Below are positions 18,315 to 28,000 of a DNA stretch of 64,000 nt, piece by piece; the stretch's first letter is position 1, and every line of letters begins with the position of its first letter. Made by a program: the position numbers and the translations under genes. The stretch is from contig CBDCYS010000044.1 of the NCBI GenBank assembly GCA_965224215.1, forward strand, positions 214,395 to 278,394, read 5' to 3'. Origin of the DNA: CBDCYS01 sp965224215 (lineage in GTDB: Bacteria > Acidobacteriota > Terriglobia > Bryobacterales > UBA6623). The notes beneath the pieces were generated by a model. It ran no database searches, had not been told where the DNA came from, and worked only from the letters and a program-made list of their open reading frames with translations.

Positions 18315-19979
18315 ATGCAACTGACAGCGCGCGAAACGATCAAGGCCATTACGATCCCGCTGCTCCTCATCGCAGTGGGGGCGATGTTCCTGGTTGACTA
18401 TTCCGGCGTCCTCTCCGCGCGTCAAATCTGGCCGGTCATCCTCATTCTGTTGGGCCTGAGCCTGGCCTTGCAGAGCGTCGTTGGGCATGGCGATGGGGTT
18501 GACAAGGGCGATGACAAGCTAGCTCCTGCAAGAGCGACGGCGCTGCAACCCAAGCGGCGGTCGCTGTTCATGCCAATCTTCTTGATCGCGGCCGGGGCAT
18601 TCTTGCTGGCTCACAACGTCTGGCCTGAAATTCCATTGCGGGCGTGGTTTGCCGATTATTGGCCATGGATTCTGATTCTTTGGGGCGGAGTACGCGTGGT
18701 CGAGGTTGTGCTTGCGGCCGTGCGGGGATGGTCCGCACCTCGCCGCTTGGGAGCTGGGGCGGTCTTTGCGACCTTGCTGCTGGTTTTCCTTGGATCAAGC
18801 GTTCGGGCCAAACAAGAGCATCGAAGCTTCGATCTAGCGACAATTCCGCCCGTTGAGTTTCTCCGGGACACGTACGAGTTTCCAGTGGAGACTTCGCTGG
18901 GTGCGATGAGCGAAGGCACTCTCGTCCTGAAGAATCTACGTGGCCGCGTTCACGTCACTGGGGGGGATCAGGAAAGTGTCATCATCCGCGGCAAGAAGAA
19001 GATCCGTGCTTCGGATCGCGAAGCCGCAGAGGAGCTAGACCGCGGGACGCAGCTCGACGTATCGCAGTCCGACCAGGAAACGACGATTGGCATTGACTGG
19101 ATGGGCAACCAGGCGAAGAGGGTATCGTTTGATCTTGAACTCAAAGCTCCCAAAAGCATGGCGCTGCTGGCCGACGTCCCTCTGGAAGAAATCAGTGTCG
19201 ACAACATCGCGGGATCGGTCATGGTTTCTACCGGCCCCCGCGTCATTCGACTCGCAGGGATAGGGGGGCCCGTCCGGATTCGTACCGACCGCGGCCGCAA
19301 GGTCGATGCTCGGGATCTAGGGTCAACGTTTGAACTGAATGGCAAAGTGGCCACCGTCGAGCTGCAGCGGGTGACGGGAGCGGTGGACATACGCGGAGAC
19401 CTCTTCGGCACCGTTCGGCTCAGCGAGCTTGAGTCCGAGGCGCGCGTTCGCTCCCAGCGCGGAGACCTGCGGCTTGCCGGCCTTCCCGGCGAGATCGAGG
19501 TGAAGGTGCGGTCGGTTTCCGGCTCCCAGATTCAAGGGCCTGTGCGGATTGAGAGCGATCATTGGAGGCGCGTGACGCTTGAGCGATTGTCAGGAAATGT
19601 CGAAATTCGAGCTGAGCGGATGGACGTCGAGCTCTCCGCCGACGAAGCCTTCGGGGACATCGAAGTGACCCTCGGGAGAGGAGATATCGAGCTAAGATTG
19701 CCCGACGACGCCAGGTTTACTCTGGACGCGGTTAGCGATCGAGGTAGTGTTCGGCAGCAATCCGCTGGAGACTCCCCAGAGACGCTTCGTGAGGAGAAAG
19801 ACGGCTATCGATCGAGCATTCAGGGAAGCACCGGAGCCGGCCCCCGCATCAGACTACACACGAAACGGGGAGACATTGTCGTGAGGGGTGGAGCTGTCGG
19901 CGGTGAAGAACGGAGCGGTAAGGTCACACGCATTCGCTTTAGCCCGCATTTCTCACCGGCTGACGGGCCAAGCACATGA
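18315..19979 (+). CDS. Membrane protein with DUF5668-like and DUF4097-like beta-repeat domains
   Basis: 554 residues. Residues about 10-125 hold four membrane helices in LiaI/LiaF style (ITIPLLLIAVGAMFLVDYSG, IWPVILILLGLSLALQS, FLIAAGAFLLAHNVWP, PWILILWGGVRVVE). The rest is a right-handed beta-type DUF4097 region of short repeats (VELQRVTGAVDIRGDLFGTV, RLSGNVEIRAERMDVEL, GRGDIELRLPDDARFTLDA). Such proteins often accompany sigma or LiaF-type envelope stress systems, which fits the sigma operon 200 bp upstream. The last 14 codons and the stop lie inside a dispersed 184-bp repeat, so the natural C terminus was probably replaced. 18115-18314 shows no gene. Confidence 0.75.
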   Translation: MQLTARETIKAITIPLLLIAVGAMFLVDYSGVLSARQIWPVILILLGLSLALQSVVGHGDGVDKGDDKLAPARATALQPKRRSLFMPIFLIAAGAFLLAHNVWPEIPLRAWFADYWPWILILWGGVRVVEVVLAAVRGWSAPRRLGAGAVFATLLLVFLGSSVRAKQEHRSFDLATIPPVEFLRDTYEFPVETSLGAMSEGTLVLKNLRGRVHVTGGDQESVIIRGKKKIRASDREAAEELDRGTQLDVSQSDQETTIGIDWMGNQAKRVSFDLELKAPKSMALLADVPLEEISVDNIAGSVMVSTGPRVIRLAGIGGPVRIRTDRGRKVDARDLGSTFELNGKVATVELQRVTGAVDIRGDLFGTVRLSELESEARVRSQRGDLRLAGLPGEIEVKVRSVSGSQIQGPVRIESDHWRRVTLERLSGNVEIRAERMDVELSADEAFGDIEVTLGRGDIELRLPDDARFTLDAVSDRGSVRQQSAGDSPETLREEKDGYRSSIQGSTGAGPRIRLHTKRGDIVVRGGAVGGEERSGKVTRIRFSPHFSPADGPST

Positions 19980-20123
19980 CAGGCCCGCCAGTACTTCGTT
20001 GCGCTTGCTCGCCCGTGCTCAACGTACTGTCCGAGTACGCCTCCGCTCGTCAAGCTGCGCGCGCCTCGTACTGACAGGCCTCTCATGCACTTTGCCTCGC
20101 CACCCGATGAGAAATGCGGGCTA
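19940..20123. repeat. 184-bp dispersed palindrome-ended repeat, copy A
   Basis: Begins TAGCCCGCATTTCTCACCGG and ends with the near-inverse ATGAGAAATGCGGGCTA. A second copy at 28283-28465 matches over its whole length with a few substitutions and small indels. Internal segments (AGTACTTCGTTGCGCTTGCTCGC, and later TGTCCGAGTACGCCTCC) are shared by both copies. No coding. Resembles a miniature mobile or REP-like element; it supplies the stop codon of the gene it overlaps. Confidence 0.8.
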
Positions 20124-20309
20124 GATCGTGGCCCTCTGGGATGCGACCTGGAAGAGACGTCGCACGGACGATCTAACATATCAGCGCGGGACTGTCAGGA
20201 CCTTCGCGCCGGAAGCGCGAGAATCCTCTTGCTGATAGAATGACGGCTAGTTCCTGTCATTTTGTGTCGGTAGGCAGTCTTTGGCTTGGTGCCTGCACGA
20301 GAACCAGAG

Positions 20310-20606
20310 ATGAATCTTACGCTGCCAACTGAAATCGAGAGACTACTCAGCAACAAGGTTGAGAATGGTGCATTTGAAAGCGTCGAGGCCGCCGTTGTGC
20401 ACACTCTTCGGCAGTTCCTCGAAGAGGGAGGCCCCAGCGGGGCCGGAGAGGCAACGGTAGCGTCCCCGAGTAACATTTGGGACGCGATAGAACGCCTGAG
20501 GGAAAATGCGGCTCCTGAGGTTAAGGCGGCGCTCAATAGCCTTCCCAAGGACTTAGCGGAAGAGCACGATCACTACGTGTACGGTACGCCGAAAAAGTAC
20601 TCATAA
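20310..20606 (+). CDS. Antitoxin-like small protein paired with a PIN toxin
   Basis: 98 residues from ATG 20310. Opens MNLTLPTEIERLLSNKVENG and continues ESVEAAVVHTLRQFLEEG, the ribbon-helix-helix pattern of ParD/CopG-type antitoxins (LPxElexxLxxkVesGxY). The C-terminal half is charged and probably binds the toxin. The partner starts at the next base after the stop (TAAATG). The antitoxin is intact while the toxin has a premature stop. Confidence 0.72.
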   Translation: MNLTLPTEIERLLSNKVENGAFESVEAAVVHTLRQFLEEGGPSGAGEATVASPSNIWDAIERLRENAAPEVKAALNSLPKDLAEEHDHYVYGTPKKYS

Positions 20607-21023
20607 ATGAAAGAAGTGTTTGCCGACACCTTTTTTTAGACGGCGCTAGCCAATCCGAGAGACAGGTGGTATGAACAAGCGGTTGCTTTCCGCGATTCTG
20701 CTGCCGGGACGGTCCTTGTTACTACTGATGAGGTCTTGGTGGAGTTGGCCGCGAATTTGGCTGGGGCCGGTCCCCAAGCTCGCCCTTTTTTGGCCGACTC
20801 CATAGAGTCCATTCTCAGAGACCCTGGCGTCCGTGTCATCCCGCAGAGCAGGGAGTCGTTTCTTGCCGGCTTGCAGCTCTATCGGGATCGCCCCGATAAG
20901 AGCTACAGTCTGACCGACTGTATTTCGATGCAGGTCATGCGGAAGAGAAATATCATTGAGGCGCTTACCGCAGACCACCACTTCACGCAAGAGGGATTCC
21001 GGGTACTGTTTCGCAAGCAGTGA
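20607..21023 (+). pseudogene. PIN-domain toxin broken by an in-frame TAG
   Basis: From ATG 20607 the frame reads MKEVFADTFF, then TAG at 20637-20639, then continues open (TALANPRDRWYEQAVAF… to LFRKQ, TGA at 21021). The protein with the stop read through has VapC/PIN features: Asp7 in FADTFF, Glu in TTDEVLVEL, Asp in YSLTDCISM, Asp in LTADHHF. Relatives usually have an aromatic or aliphatic residue where the TAG stands (DTSFWIAL), so TGG to TAG is likely. The stop follows a run of seven T. A downstream restart lacks the first catalytic Asp, so the toxin is probably dead. Confidence 0.82.
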
Positions 21024-21031
21024 CCCGGCCC

Positions 21032-21225
21032 AAGAAACGTTATCCAGAATCAAAAGCGAGTAAATCAGAGGAAGGTAAATCACCGAGGCCTGCAGCAAGC
21101 GGCGCGCCTGCATTGTCGTCTTTACGCGGGCGGTCAGCACGCCATAGTAGAGGTATCCCAGTCCGCATAGGACGGCGCCGGCAAGGTAGGCCGTCCCGAC
21201 CATGCCGAGCCATACGGGAGCCAGG
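21032..21225 (-). repeat. Duplicated 3' fragment of ctaB
   Basis: About 194 bp aligning without gaps to 22378-22571, the last part of ctaB (offset 1,346 bp), at roughly 90% identity by eye. On the minus strand it codes for GMVGTAYLAGAVLCGLGYLYY and the family end (LLQASVIYLPLIYSLLILD), but it lacks the rest of the gene. It lies just after the broken PIN toxin and before a PIG-L gene. Not functional as a gene. Confidence 0.88.
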
Positions 21226-21276
21226 TGGCATCATCTCACGGATCGGCTCATAATGTGTCCCTGAGAGGTAGTCCTC

Positions 21277-22236
21277 ATGGAAAGGCGACAGTTCATCGGC
21301 CGCAGCCTTGCAACGGGTGCCGCCGGCAGTACCGCGTGGGCGGCTCCGCAAGATCCCGTCAGGAACACTCCCACCGGGGATGAGCCAAAGATTGAGCCCA
21401 ACCAGCCTGGACAGCCGCACAGGGGCAAGGTTCTTGCGGCGATTCAGCCGCATTGCGACGATGTGCCGCTATACGCCGGCGGGACGGTGCTCAAGCTGAT
21501 CAAGGAAGGCTATAGCGACATCCTCATTCGTACCAGCAATGACGAAATGGCCGGTGCCGGCAAGACGATGGGCGAAGTCGTGCTCAACAGCGAACGTGAC
21601 ACTTTCGAAGTCGCGCGGCGAATGGGCCTCGGCAAGGTCTTCGATCTCAACTATCGCAACCATCGCATGGACGGTATCTCGCACATCGAGATGCGGGCCC
21701 GTCTGGTCTTCATCTTCCGGCTGATGAAAGTCGACACGATCCTCTGTTACGATCCCTGGGGACACTACGAGGAGAACCCTGATCACTACGTCACAGCGCA
21801 ATGTGTGGAAGCCGCTTGCTGGATGGCAGGTGGCGAGCGGGATTTTCCGGAACATTTCGAAGCCGGTCTCAAGCCCCACGCCGTGCATGAGAAATACTAC
21901 TTCGCGCGTGGACCGCAGCTCGTCAATCGCGTTGTCGATATCAGCTCTTACATTGACGAAAAAGTGCATGTCAACGTGGCGAATGTCACACAGGGACCGG
22001 CGGGCAAGACCGGTTCGCGCCTGCGGGCGCGGCTGGCGAGAGAGAACCGCAGGTTGCCAATTCTCGGCCCTGACGACGATACGGCTGACCGCGAGTACAT
22101 CAAACACTTCGTCTTCGATGACAACGCCGATCTAGGAAAGCGATATGGGCTCGACTACGCCGAAGCTTTCCACTACATTGGGCCTCGGGAATCCGCAGTC
22201 GAAAACTACATTAGCGAGAACGCTGTCGCCCTCTAA
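21277..22236 (+). CDS. PIG-L/LmbE-family deacetylase, Tat-exported
   Basis: 319 residues. Starts MERRQFIGRSLATGAAG, a twin-arginine signal with an Ala-rich stretch ending AWA. The PIG-L metal motif appears as QPHCDDVPLYAGG (usually PHPDD), and a second block (YDPWGHYEENPDHYVTAQCV) supplies the HxxH-like metal ligand region. PIG-L enzymes remove N-acetyl groups from sugars (zinc dependent). The exported form is common in Acidobacteria and Planctomycetes; substrate unknown. Stands alone: the ctaB gene converges from the other side across 139 bp with no gene. Confidence 0.83.
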   Translation: MERRQFIGRSLATGAAGSTAWAAPQDPVRNTPTGDEPKIEPNQPGQPHRGKVLAAIQPHCDDVPLYAGGTVLKLIKEGYSDILIRTSNDEMAGAGKTMGEVVLNSERDTFEVARRMGLGKVFDLNYRNHRMDGISHIEMRARLVFIFRLMKVDTILCYDPWGHYEENPDHYVTAQCVEAACWMAGGERDFPEHFEAGLKPHAVHEKYYFARGPQLVNRVVDISSYIDEKVHVNVANVTQGPAGKTGSRLRARLARENRRLPILGPDDDTADREYIKHFVFDDNADLGKRYGLDYAEAFHYIGPRESAVENYISENAVAL

Positions 22237-22375
22237 GATGCGTTGAACCACTCTATTGTTATGGCTCAGATTGGACCCGAGATCTGCTGCAATGTCCCGC
22301 TGAAACGCGGACGCAGAACCGCTGCCCCACGGTCGAAAAGGATTCCACGCGCTCTTTCGAGCAGAATAAACTGCC

Positions 22376-23278
22376 CTACGAAACTTTGTCGAGAACCAGC
22401 AGGGAGTAAATCAAAGGAAGGTAAATCACCGAGGCCTGCAGCAAGCGGCGCGCCTGCATCGTCGTCTTCACGCGGGCGGTCAGCACGCCATAGTAGAGGT
22501 ATCCCAGTCCACATAGGACGGCGCCGACAAGGTAGGCCGTTCCGACCATGCCGAGCCATACGGGAGCCAGGCTCACCGGCAGCAGTACCGCGGCGTAGCA
22601 GACGATCTGCCGCCCGGTGGAAGCTCCGTCAGGCTCAACGACCGGGAGCATCTTGATGCCCGCGCGGGCGTAGTCCTCGCGATACATCCAGGCGATCGAA
22701 TAGAAGTGCGGGAACTGCCACAGGAAAAGCATCGCGAACAGCACCCAACCTTCGATGCTGAGATCATTCCGCGCCGCCGCCCAGCCGATCATGGGAGGCA
22801 TCGCGCCCGGAAACGAGCCGACGAACGTTGAGAACGGAGTTTTGGTTTTCAAAGGTGTATAGAGGAAGAGATAGCTGGCCGTTGTCAGTAAACCCAGCCC
22901 CGCGCTCAACACATTCACCGCCAGCGCTAGGTAGGCGACCCCGGCTAGCGTGATGAAGATTCCGAATCCCAGCGCGGGGTAGGAGCGAAGCCGCCCGGCA
23001 GGAAGCGGCCGTTGCTCGGTGCGCCTCATCAGGGCGTCCAGATCACGCTCCGCCCACTGATTGAGGGCCCCGGTACCGCCGGCCAGCAGAGCCGTTGCCA
23101 GCAGCGTGTGAACGAAGAGTAAGAATGAAAAAGGCCCCGAAGAACCCAGATAATAGCCCACCGCCGTGGACATCACGATCAGCCAAACTACACTGGGCTT
23201 AGTCAGCTCAAGGTAGTCCCGAAAGGCGGACGAAGCAACTGGGATGGCCGCTTGAGCCGTGGATGCAGTGGTACTCAT
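22376..23278 (-). CDS. ctaB: Protoheme IX farnesyltransferase (heme O synthase)
   Basis: 300 residues from ATG 23278, which overlaps the ctaA stop (ATGA). UbiA-type prenyltransferase of the inner membrane that turns heme b into heme O for terminal oxidases. First Asp-rich motif GALNQWAERDLDALMRRT near residue 65, then RPLPAGRL; second motif FLWQFPHFYSIAWMYREDYA with RAGIKMLPV. About nine hydrophobic helices. It ends the minus-strand respiratory gene run; part of its 3' end is duplicated at 21032-21225. Confidence 0.95.
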   Translation of the reverse strand: MSTTASTAQAAIPVASSAFRDYLELTKPSVVWLIVMSTAVGYYLGSSGPFSFLLFVHTLLATALLAGGTGALNQWAERDLDALMRRTEQRPLPAGRLRSYPALGFGIFITLAGVAYLALAVNVLSAGLGLLTTASYLFLYTPLKTKTPFSTFVGSFPGAMPPMIGWAAARNDLSIEGWVLFAMLFLWQFPHFYSIAWMYREDYARAGIKMLPVVEPDGASTGRQIVCYAAVLLPVSLAPVWLGMVGTAYLVGAVLCGLGYLYYGVLTARVKTTMQARRLLQASVIYLPLIYSLLVLDKVS

Positions 23279-24186
23279 GTCGCTGCCGGAACTCTCTGTT
23301 TTCCCATATCGGCCGTTGAATGGTCGAGACGAGCGTGAACCTGAATCGAGAGGATCACGCTGACCGCGAGAATCAAAGCCCCCGCCGCTACGTGCGCCAC
23401 CGTCAACAATACCATCGGAAGCAGGGGCTGCGCGGCGGCTTCGGTGATCTCTCGAATCCAATATGTCCCAGCTCCCAACACCAACTGCAGCATCACCATG
23501 CCGTTCAGCATCAACGCCCAGCGCAAGATCTCCGGCCGGCCAGGGTATTCGGTGACCAGCCTAGACAGGATCCAGACCAACAACGCCGCCACAACCACGG
23601 CCCCAATCAAGTGGGGGATGATACCGAATCCCTTGTGCCGCAACGCCGCTCCCATCATGAGCTGCAAGAATACCGCGACGTTAGCCGTCAGGCACAGCGA
23701 GCGTAATGAAGGCGCCCCCCGGTCCGGCAAGCGCGGGCCAAGCTCTTCGTGCTGCTTATGCCAGCTCGGCGAGGTAAACCAGGCCAGGCTGACAATCATA
23801 CAGAAGAACAACTGCGCCAGACAAGCATGGCTCACCGAAATCGCGACGGGCAGCAGGAAAATCACGGTCAGCCCGCCGAGTACGCCCTGAGCGATCACCG
23901 CCAGGATCGCTGCGAGCCCCAACTTCTTGATCCAACCTCGTGTCTCGGCTTTCCACAGCCAGCCCGCGAGCACGATCGTCAGCAAGCCGACGAAACTCGC
24001 GATCATACGGTGCCCATGTTCGTAGAAGATGCCTCCGATCATTGGAGGCATCAACTGGCCATAGGAAAGCGGCCAATCGGGAACCGAGAGACCCGCTTCG
24101 TTGCTGGTCACCAGCGCTCCGGCGATGATCAGGCAGAGCGTCGAGAACGCGGTGAACAGCGCGAAGCGGTGCAGGGGAAGATTCAC
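23275..24186 (-). CDS. ctaA: Heme A synthase (COX15/CtaA family)
   Basis: 303 residues from a GTG at 24186 (VNLPLHRFALFTAFSTL); the frame is open to an ATG at 24246, but that part overlaps the upstream gene, so the later start is preferred with moderate certainty. Multi-helix membrane protein with the heme-ligand histidine motifs: YEHGHRMIASFVG early, VSHACLAQLFFCM, RHKGFGIIPHLIGA and LTVAHVAAGALI. Oxidises heme O to heme A. Coupled to ctaB by a 4-bp overlap. No oxidase subunit gene is in the window. Confidence 0.9.
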   Translation of the reverse strand: MNLPLHRFALFTAFSTLCLIIAGALVTSNEAGLSVPDWPLSYGQLMPPMIGGIFYEHGHRMIASFVGLLTIVLAGWLWKAETRGWIKKLGLAAILAVIAQGVLGGLTVIFLLPVAISVSHACLAQLFFCMIVSLAWFTSPSWHKQHEELGPRLPDRGAPSLRSLCLTANVAVFLQLMMGAALRHKGFGIIPHLIGAVVVAALLVWILSRLVTEYPGRPEILRWALMLNGMVMLQLVLGAGTYWIREITEAAAQPLLPMVLLTVAHVAAGALILAVSVILSIQVHARLDHSTADMGKQRVPAAT

Positions 24187-24199
24187 CTTGGCAACACGA

Positions 24200-24982
24200 T
24201 CAGCCGGCCGAGAAAGTGAAGTCAGCCTGCTTGGCCTCCGACGCACCCACGGTGACGCTCATCTCTTGGGCGTCAAACTTCTCGTGCTGTGCCTCGATCG
24301 TATAGGTCCCTGGCGGCAGACCCTTGATCTCGAATGATCCGTCCGCCGCGGTTATGGCATAGAACGGGTGGTCGACCACATTGATGTAGGACCTCATCCA
24401 AGGATGGATGTTGCACTTGACCGGCAGCATGATCTCCTGACGGCTGAACTTCCTTTCAATCGCGGAGGCGTTGGCCGTTTGCGATTTGTTCCACTCACGG
24501 TTGACCTTTGGGAGCGGATGGACGTTGTGGGTGGTGGGATCCTCGTTCGTGACACTGAGAACCTGACCGCTCTGCAGCGCAACAACATGAGGCGTGTAGA
24601 TGCAACCCTTCTGACTGAGTGAAACCGAAGAGCTGGGTACTTCGAACTTACCTTCGAGGCCATCTCTCACCCAGACGAACGTATTCGCTAGAGCGCCGCC
24701 ATCACCGACGACAGATGTTTCGGCGCGAACCGCGCCGCTGTGGAGCCCGGCACAATCCGGCTCGGCGCTCATATTGATCCGAGGATTCGACGGAGCTTCC
24801 CCGTCCAAAACTACCTTGCCGCTGATCGACCCGGCGGTCGCGGGATCCACTTTGACATACTCAACAGCGGCCCCTGGGGCCGCCTCTTCCGAGGTGGCTG
24901 CTTCTTCGCCGCCACCGCCGCAACCAACTGCAAACAACACAAACGCTGCCGTCGTACAGGCAGATATCTTCAAAAATGACAT
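24200..24982 (-). CDS. Carboxypeptidase-regulatory-like/plastocyanin-like lipoprotein
   Basis: 260 residues from ATG 24982, after a strong AAGGAAGG ribosome site. Lipoprotein signal with lipobox FAVGC at about Cys21 and a Gly/Glu-rich tether. An N-terminal beta domain carries ISGKVVLDGEAPSNP; the middle has cupredoxin-like features (VTNEDPTTHNVHPLP, then LPVKCNIHPWMRSYINVVDH), that is a His…Cys-x2-His pattern able to bind copper; the C terminus is a CarboxypepD_reg-like fold (DGSFEIKGLPPGTYTIEAQH). Lies between the octaheme cytochrome and heme A synthesis genes, so an electron-carrier or oxidase-related role is plausible but not shown. Confidence 0.75.
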   Translation of the reverse strand: MSFLKISACTTAAFVLFAVGCGGGGEEAATSEEAAPGAAVEYVKVDPATAGSISGKVVLDGEAPSNPRINMSAEPDCAGLHSGAVRAETSVVGDGGALANTFVWVRDGLEGKFEVPSSSVSLSQKGCIYTPHVVALQSGQVLSVTNEDPTTHNVHPLPKVNREWNKSQTANASAIERKFSRQEIMLPVKCNIHPWMRSYINVVDHPFYAITAADGSFEIKGLPPGTYTIEAQHEKFDAQEMSVTVGASEAKQADFTFSAG

Positions 24983-25071
24983 GATTTCTATACCTTCCTT
25001 ACAAAGCAAATACGCACTTACGTAGCAAAATTTTGAACGGGGGGTTCTCCCTCATTGTACATCGATGCAGT

Positions 25072-28000
25072 TTAGCCGCCCGAAGCTCCGCCGGTGGCCA
25101 GCAGCCTCCGCAGTTCTTCTGGCGTGAATTGAAACATGTAGCGGACCAGCAGATCCGCGTGGTCCTTCTCGTAGCCCTGGAACGTCGCGGGCAGCGGCCC
25201 GTCGAAGATCCAGCGCTCATCCTCGTGCCGGAACAGCTCGGAGGGCATTGCCGTACCCGGTGCGATCCCGGCAGGCTCCAGCATCCAGCGGTAGGTCCAG
25301 TCCGGTTTCAGCCTCTCGCGGGCGATCAGGAAATTCGGCGCCGTCGCGTTGCGGTCTCGAACCGCGTTGCCCGTGGCGTGGCATTTCAAGCATGGTGCGG
25401 CGCGGCTGCTGAACAATTGCCGGCTCATGGTGCGCTCGCGGTCGGTGAGCGGCTCGGGAGTTTCGGGCAGATATGGCAGCGGCTGGGACGAGCGCGCCAT
25501 AAAGAAGCGCATGAGTTTGGCGACCTGGCGGTCGGAGAAATAGAACGTCGGCATGCGTGCTTGCAGGTAGGTGCGCAAGCCGTTGCGATGAATATCCGAT
25601 TCGCTTTGAGCCGGGTTCGCCAGGAACCCAGTCAGCCATTCCGGCTGCACCCGGGCGCCCTCGGTGTAGAGCTGGGGAGGCAACTGTTCCGCCCATTCAG
25701 GGTCGTCATAGCGCGGTATCGTCATAAACGACGTCACGTCTCCAGGGCGAATCTGGTGGCAGCCGTTGCAGTTGTAGCGCCGGATCATCCACCAGCCTTC
25801 CTGTATGTCGCGCCGTGCGTCCTCGGGTTCGTGTCGATACTGCTTCGGGAATTGCGTATCCACCGCGCCGATCAAGAAAGTTGTCAGCGCCGTGATCTCG
25901 TCGTCGGCGAGATTGAAATTGGGCATGCGCAGCTTTTCGAGGGGCGCCTTCACTTTGCCTTTGTCCCAGACCGCTGGGTTTTTCAACTTGCGGGTGAAGA
26001 AGCCTTTGTGGTTGTACCAGCCGTCATGTTCGGCTTCGTGGGTCTTCAACGCGAAGTCGAGACGCTCGACGGGCTTGCTGCCTTCGAGAGTCAGCTCGGT
26101 TCCGATACGTCCCTCGGTCTCCATGCCGCTGATTTCATGACAGCCCGCGCAGCCATAATGGCGAACCAGCGCCTCGCCCTTTTCGGCCATCTCGGCGCTA
26201 TCCATAAACGCGGCATCGTTGTCATAGGCGGCATCGGTTTTCTTCGTGATCAGATAGGAAGCAATGTCGCGTGTTTCCTCCACGGAGAGCCGCAGACTGG
26301 GCATGACGGGCGTCAACTGAATTGCGCCGTCGGGTTGGTTGGGGTCCGGGGTGGTCTCCCGAGGGTTGTGTATCCAGCGAACCAAGAAGTTGTAGCTCGT
26401 TTTCTCACCCACCCGGCTCAGATTCGCGGCAAAGTTTCCGCCGATCTGGTTTTCACCGGTTCCGATCGAGTGGCACCCGAGGCATCCGCGCGTTTCGAAA
26501 AGCTCTTGACCGCGCTCGGGGTTACCGGGTGGATGCTGCTCTAGGTCACCATCGACAGCGTTCTGCCAAATATAGGCGGAGATCGCTTGGATATCGTCAT
26601 CTCCCAGGCGAAACACCGGCATCTTGCTGCCGGGCCGGAATTCGTGCGGGTCCTTGAGCCACACCGGAATCCATTCCTTGCGGAGCTTGACTTTGATTTC
26701 CTTCAAGCTGGGGCCGAACTTTTTGACCTCGTTCGCCAGGTTTTTCGCTTCGAGGCGAAGTGTGGTCATTTGCGAGTCCAGGCCGCTGTTTCTCAGGGTG
26801 AGCGTTTCAGCCCTCTCGTAATAGCGCTGCGCCTCGTCGTCCTCGTCGGCGCCATCACCCAGCTCGATCGAGAGTTGCGCCTCTTTGCGATTTGCACCTT
26901 GCTCTTTGCCAAGGGTTATGATCCGCTGCTGAATCGAGGTAAGCTCTTCGGCCTCCCGGTCGTATCCCTCAAAGCGGTGACAACCCCAGCAGCCTTTGTT
27001 CATGAACAGTTCACGGCCCATGTTCAGAGTCTCGGCCTGATCCGTCACTATTTCGGCGGAGTGGCACTGATGACAGCCCGCTTCAATGTTCTCTTTCTCG
27101 TGGAGCGGCCAGAGCCAATGCTTGTAGGTGCCATGACCTTTCGCAATACTGCTGGTAGCCCGCCCGTTTCCGTTGTGGCAGCCGATGCAGCCAAACTCCT
27201 CGGGATCATGGATTTTCAGCAGATCCTGTTTTGGATGGCTGGCGAAGACCCTTTCTCCGCCCATCGACGCTGGGGTCAGCTCGACCGGTTCACGGTTACC
27301 CAGGTGGCAAGATTCGCAGCGATCCACCAGATCGATGTCAGCCAGGTGAATCTGCCGGATGCCGCCCGAAAAGTTGCCCATCTTGGTGATCAAGCCGTCC
27401 ACTTGCAACTCGGTCAGTCCGTAGAGCCGCTCCTGGAGATAAGCTTCACGCTCGGTGCGAATCGCGGCGGCCGGCGCTACCAGATCGACGCGCTCGGCTT
27501 GCAGTTCTGCCCGCAAAGTCCGCATTAGCTCGAATTCGGCCCCGAGCTGGTCGTAGGTCATGGTGACCGCTTCGCTGGTTCCGGAGCCGTCCGCGAGGAC
27601 GAGGTTTAGATCTTGCTGCCGGTCGTTGATCTCCGCTATCTCTTGGTTGTAGGATTCCTTGGCCGATTCGCTGTCCGATACCTCGATCAGGTACACCTGA
27701 GCGCCGATCTCGCCTTGGAGTGTCTGAAACGGCTGCCGCACTGCGACCATACGGGGATTGACTCCGCGGCTTATCCTCTGGTCGATCTCGCGAATTCGCT
27801 CGGCGGCCTGCGCCTCGGCTTCTTCGATGTCGGCGGTGAACTCCTGGTAGCCTTCCGAGCCCTTGATTTCTTGCTCAAGCTGCGCCTGCTTCGGTTTGAG
27901 CTGCTTCAGGTGAGACGAATAGGTCGCAACGAAGCGCGCCTGATAATCCTTCCAGGGGCGCAATGTATACACTTCGTCGTAGATCGCCCAGACGAGCGTC

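Noticed and set aside
20637..20639. Stop-codon recoding (TAG read as an amino acid)
   Set aside because: Core genes here end normally and lack in-frame stops; simple nonsense mutations in accessory genes explain the pattern better.
25033..26544. A 503-codon frame opposite the octaheme cytochrome gene
   Set aside because: Shadow of the real gene; the CxxCH motifs, signal and operon context are all on the minus strand.
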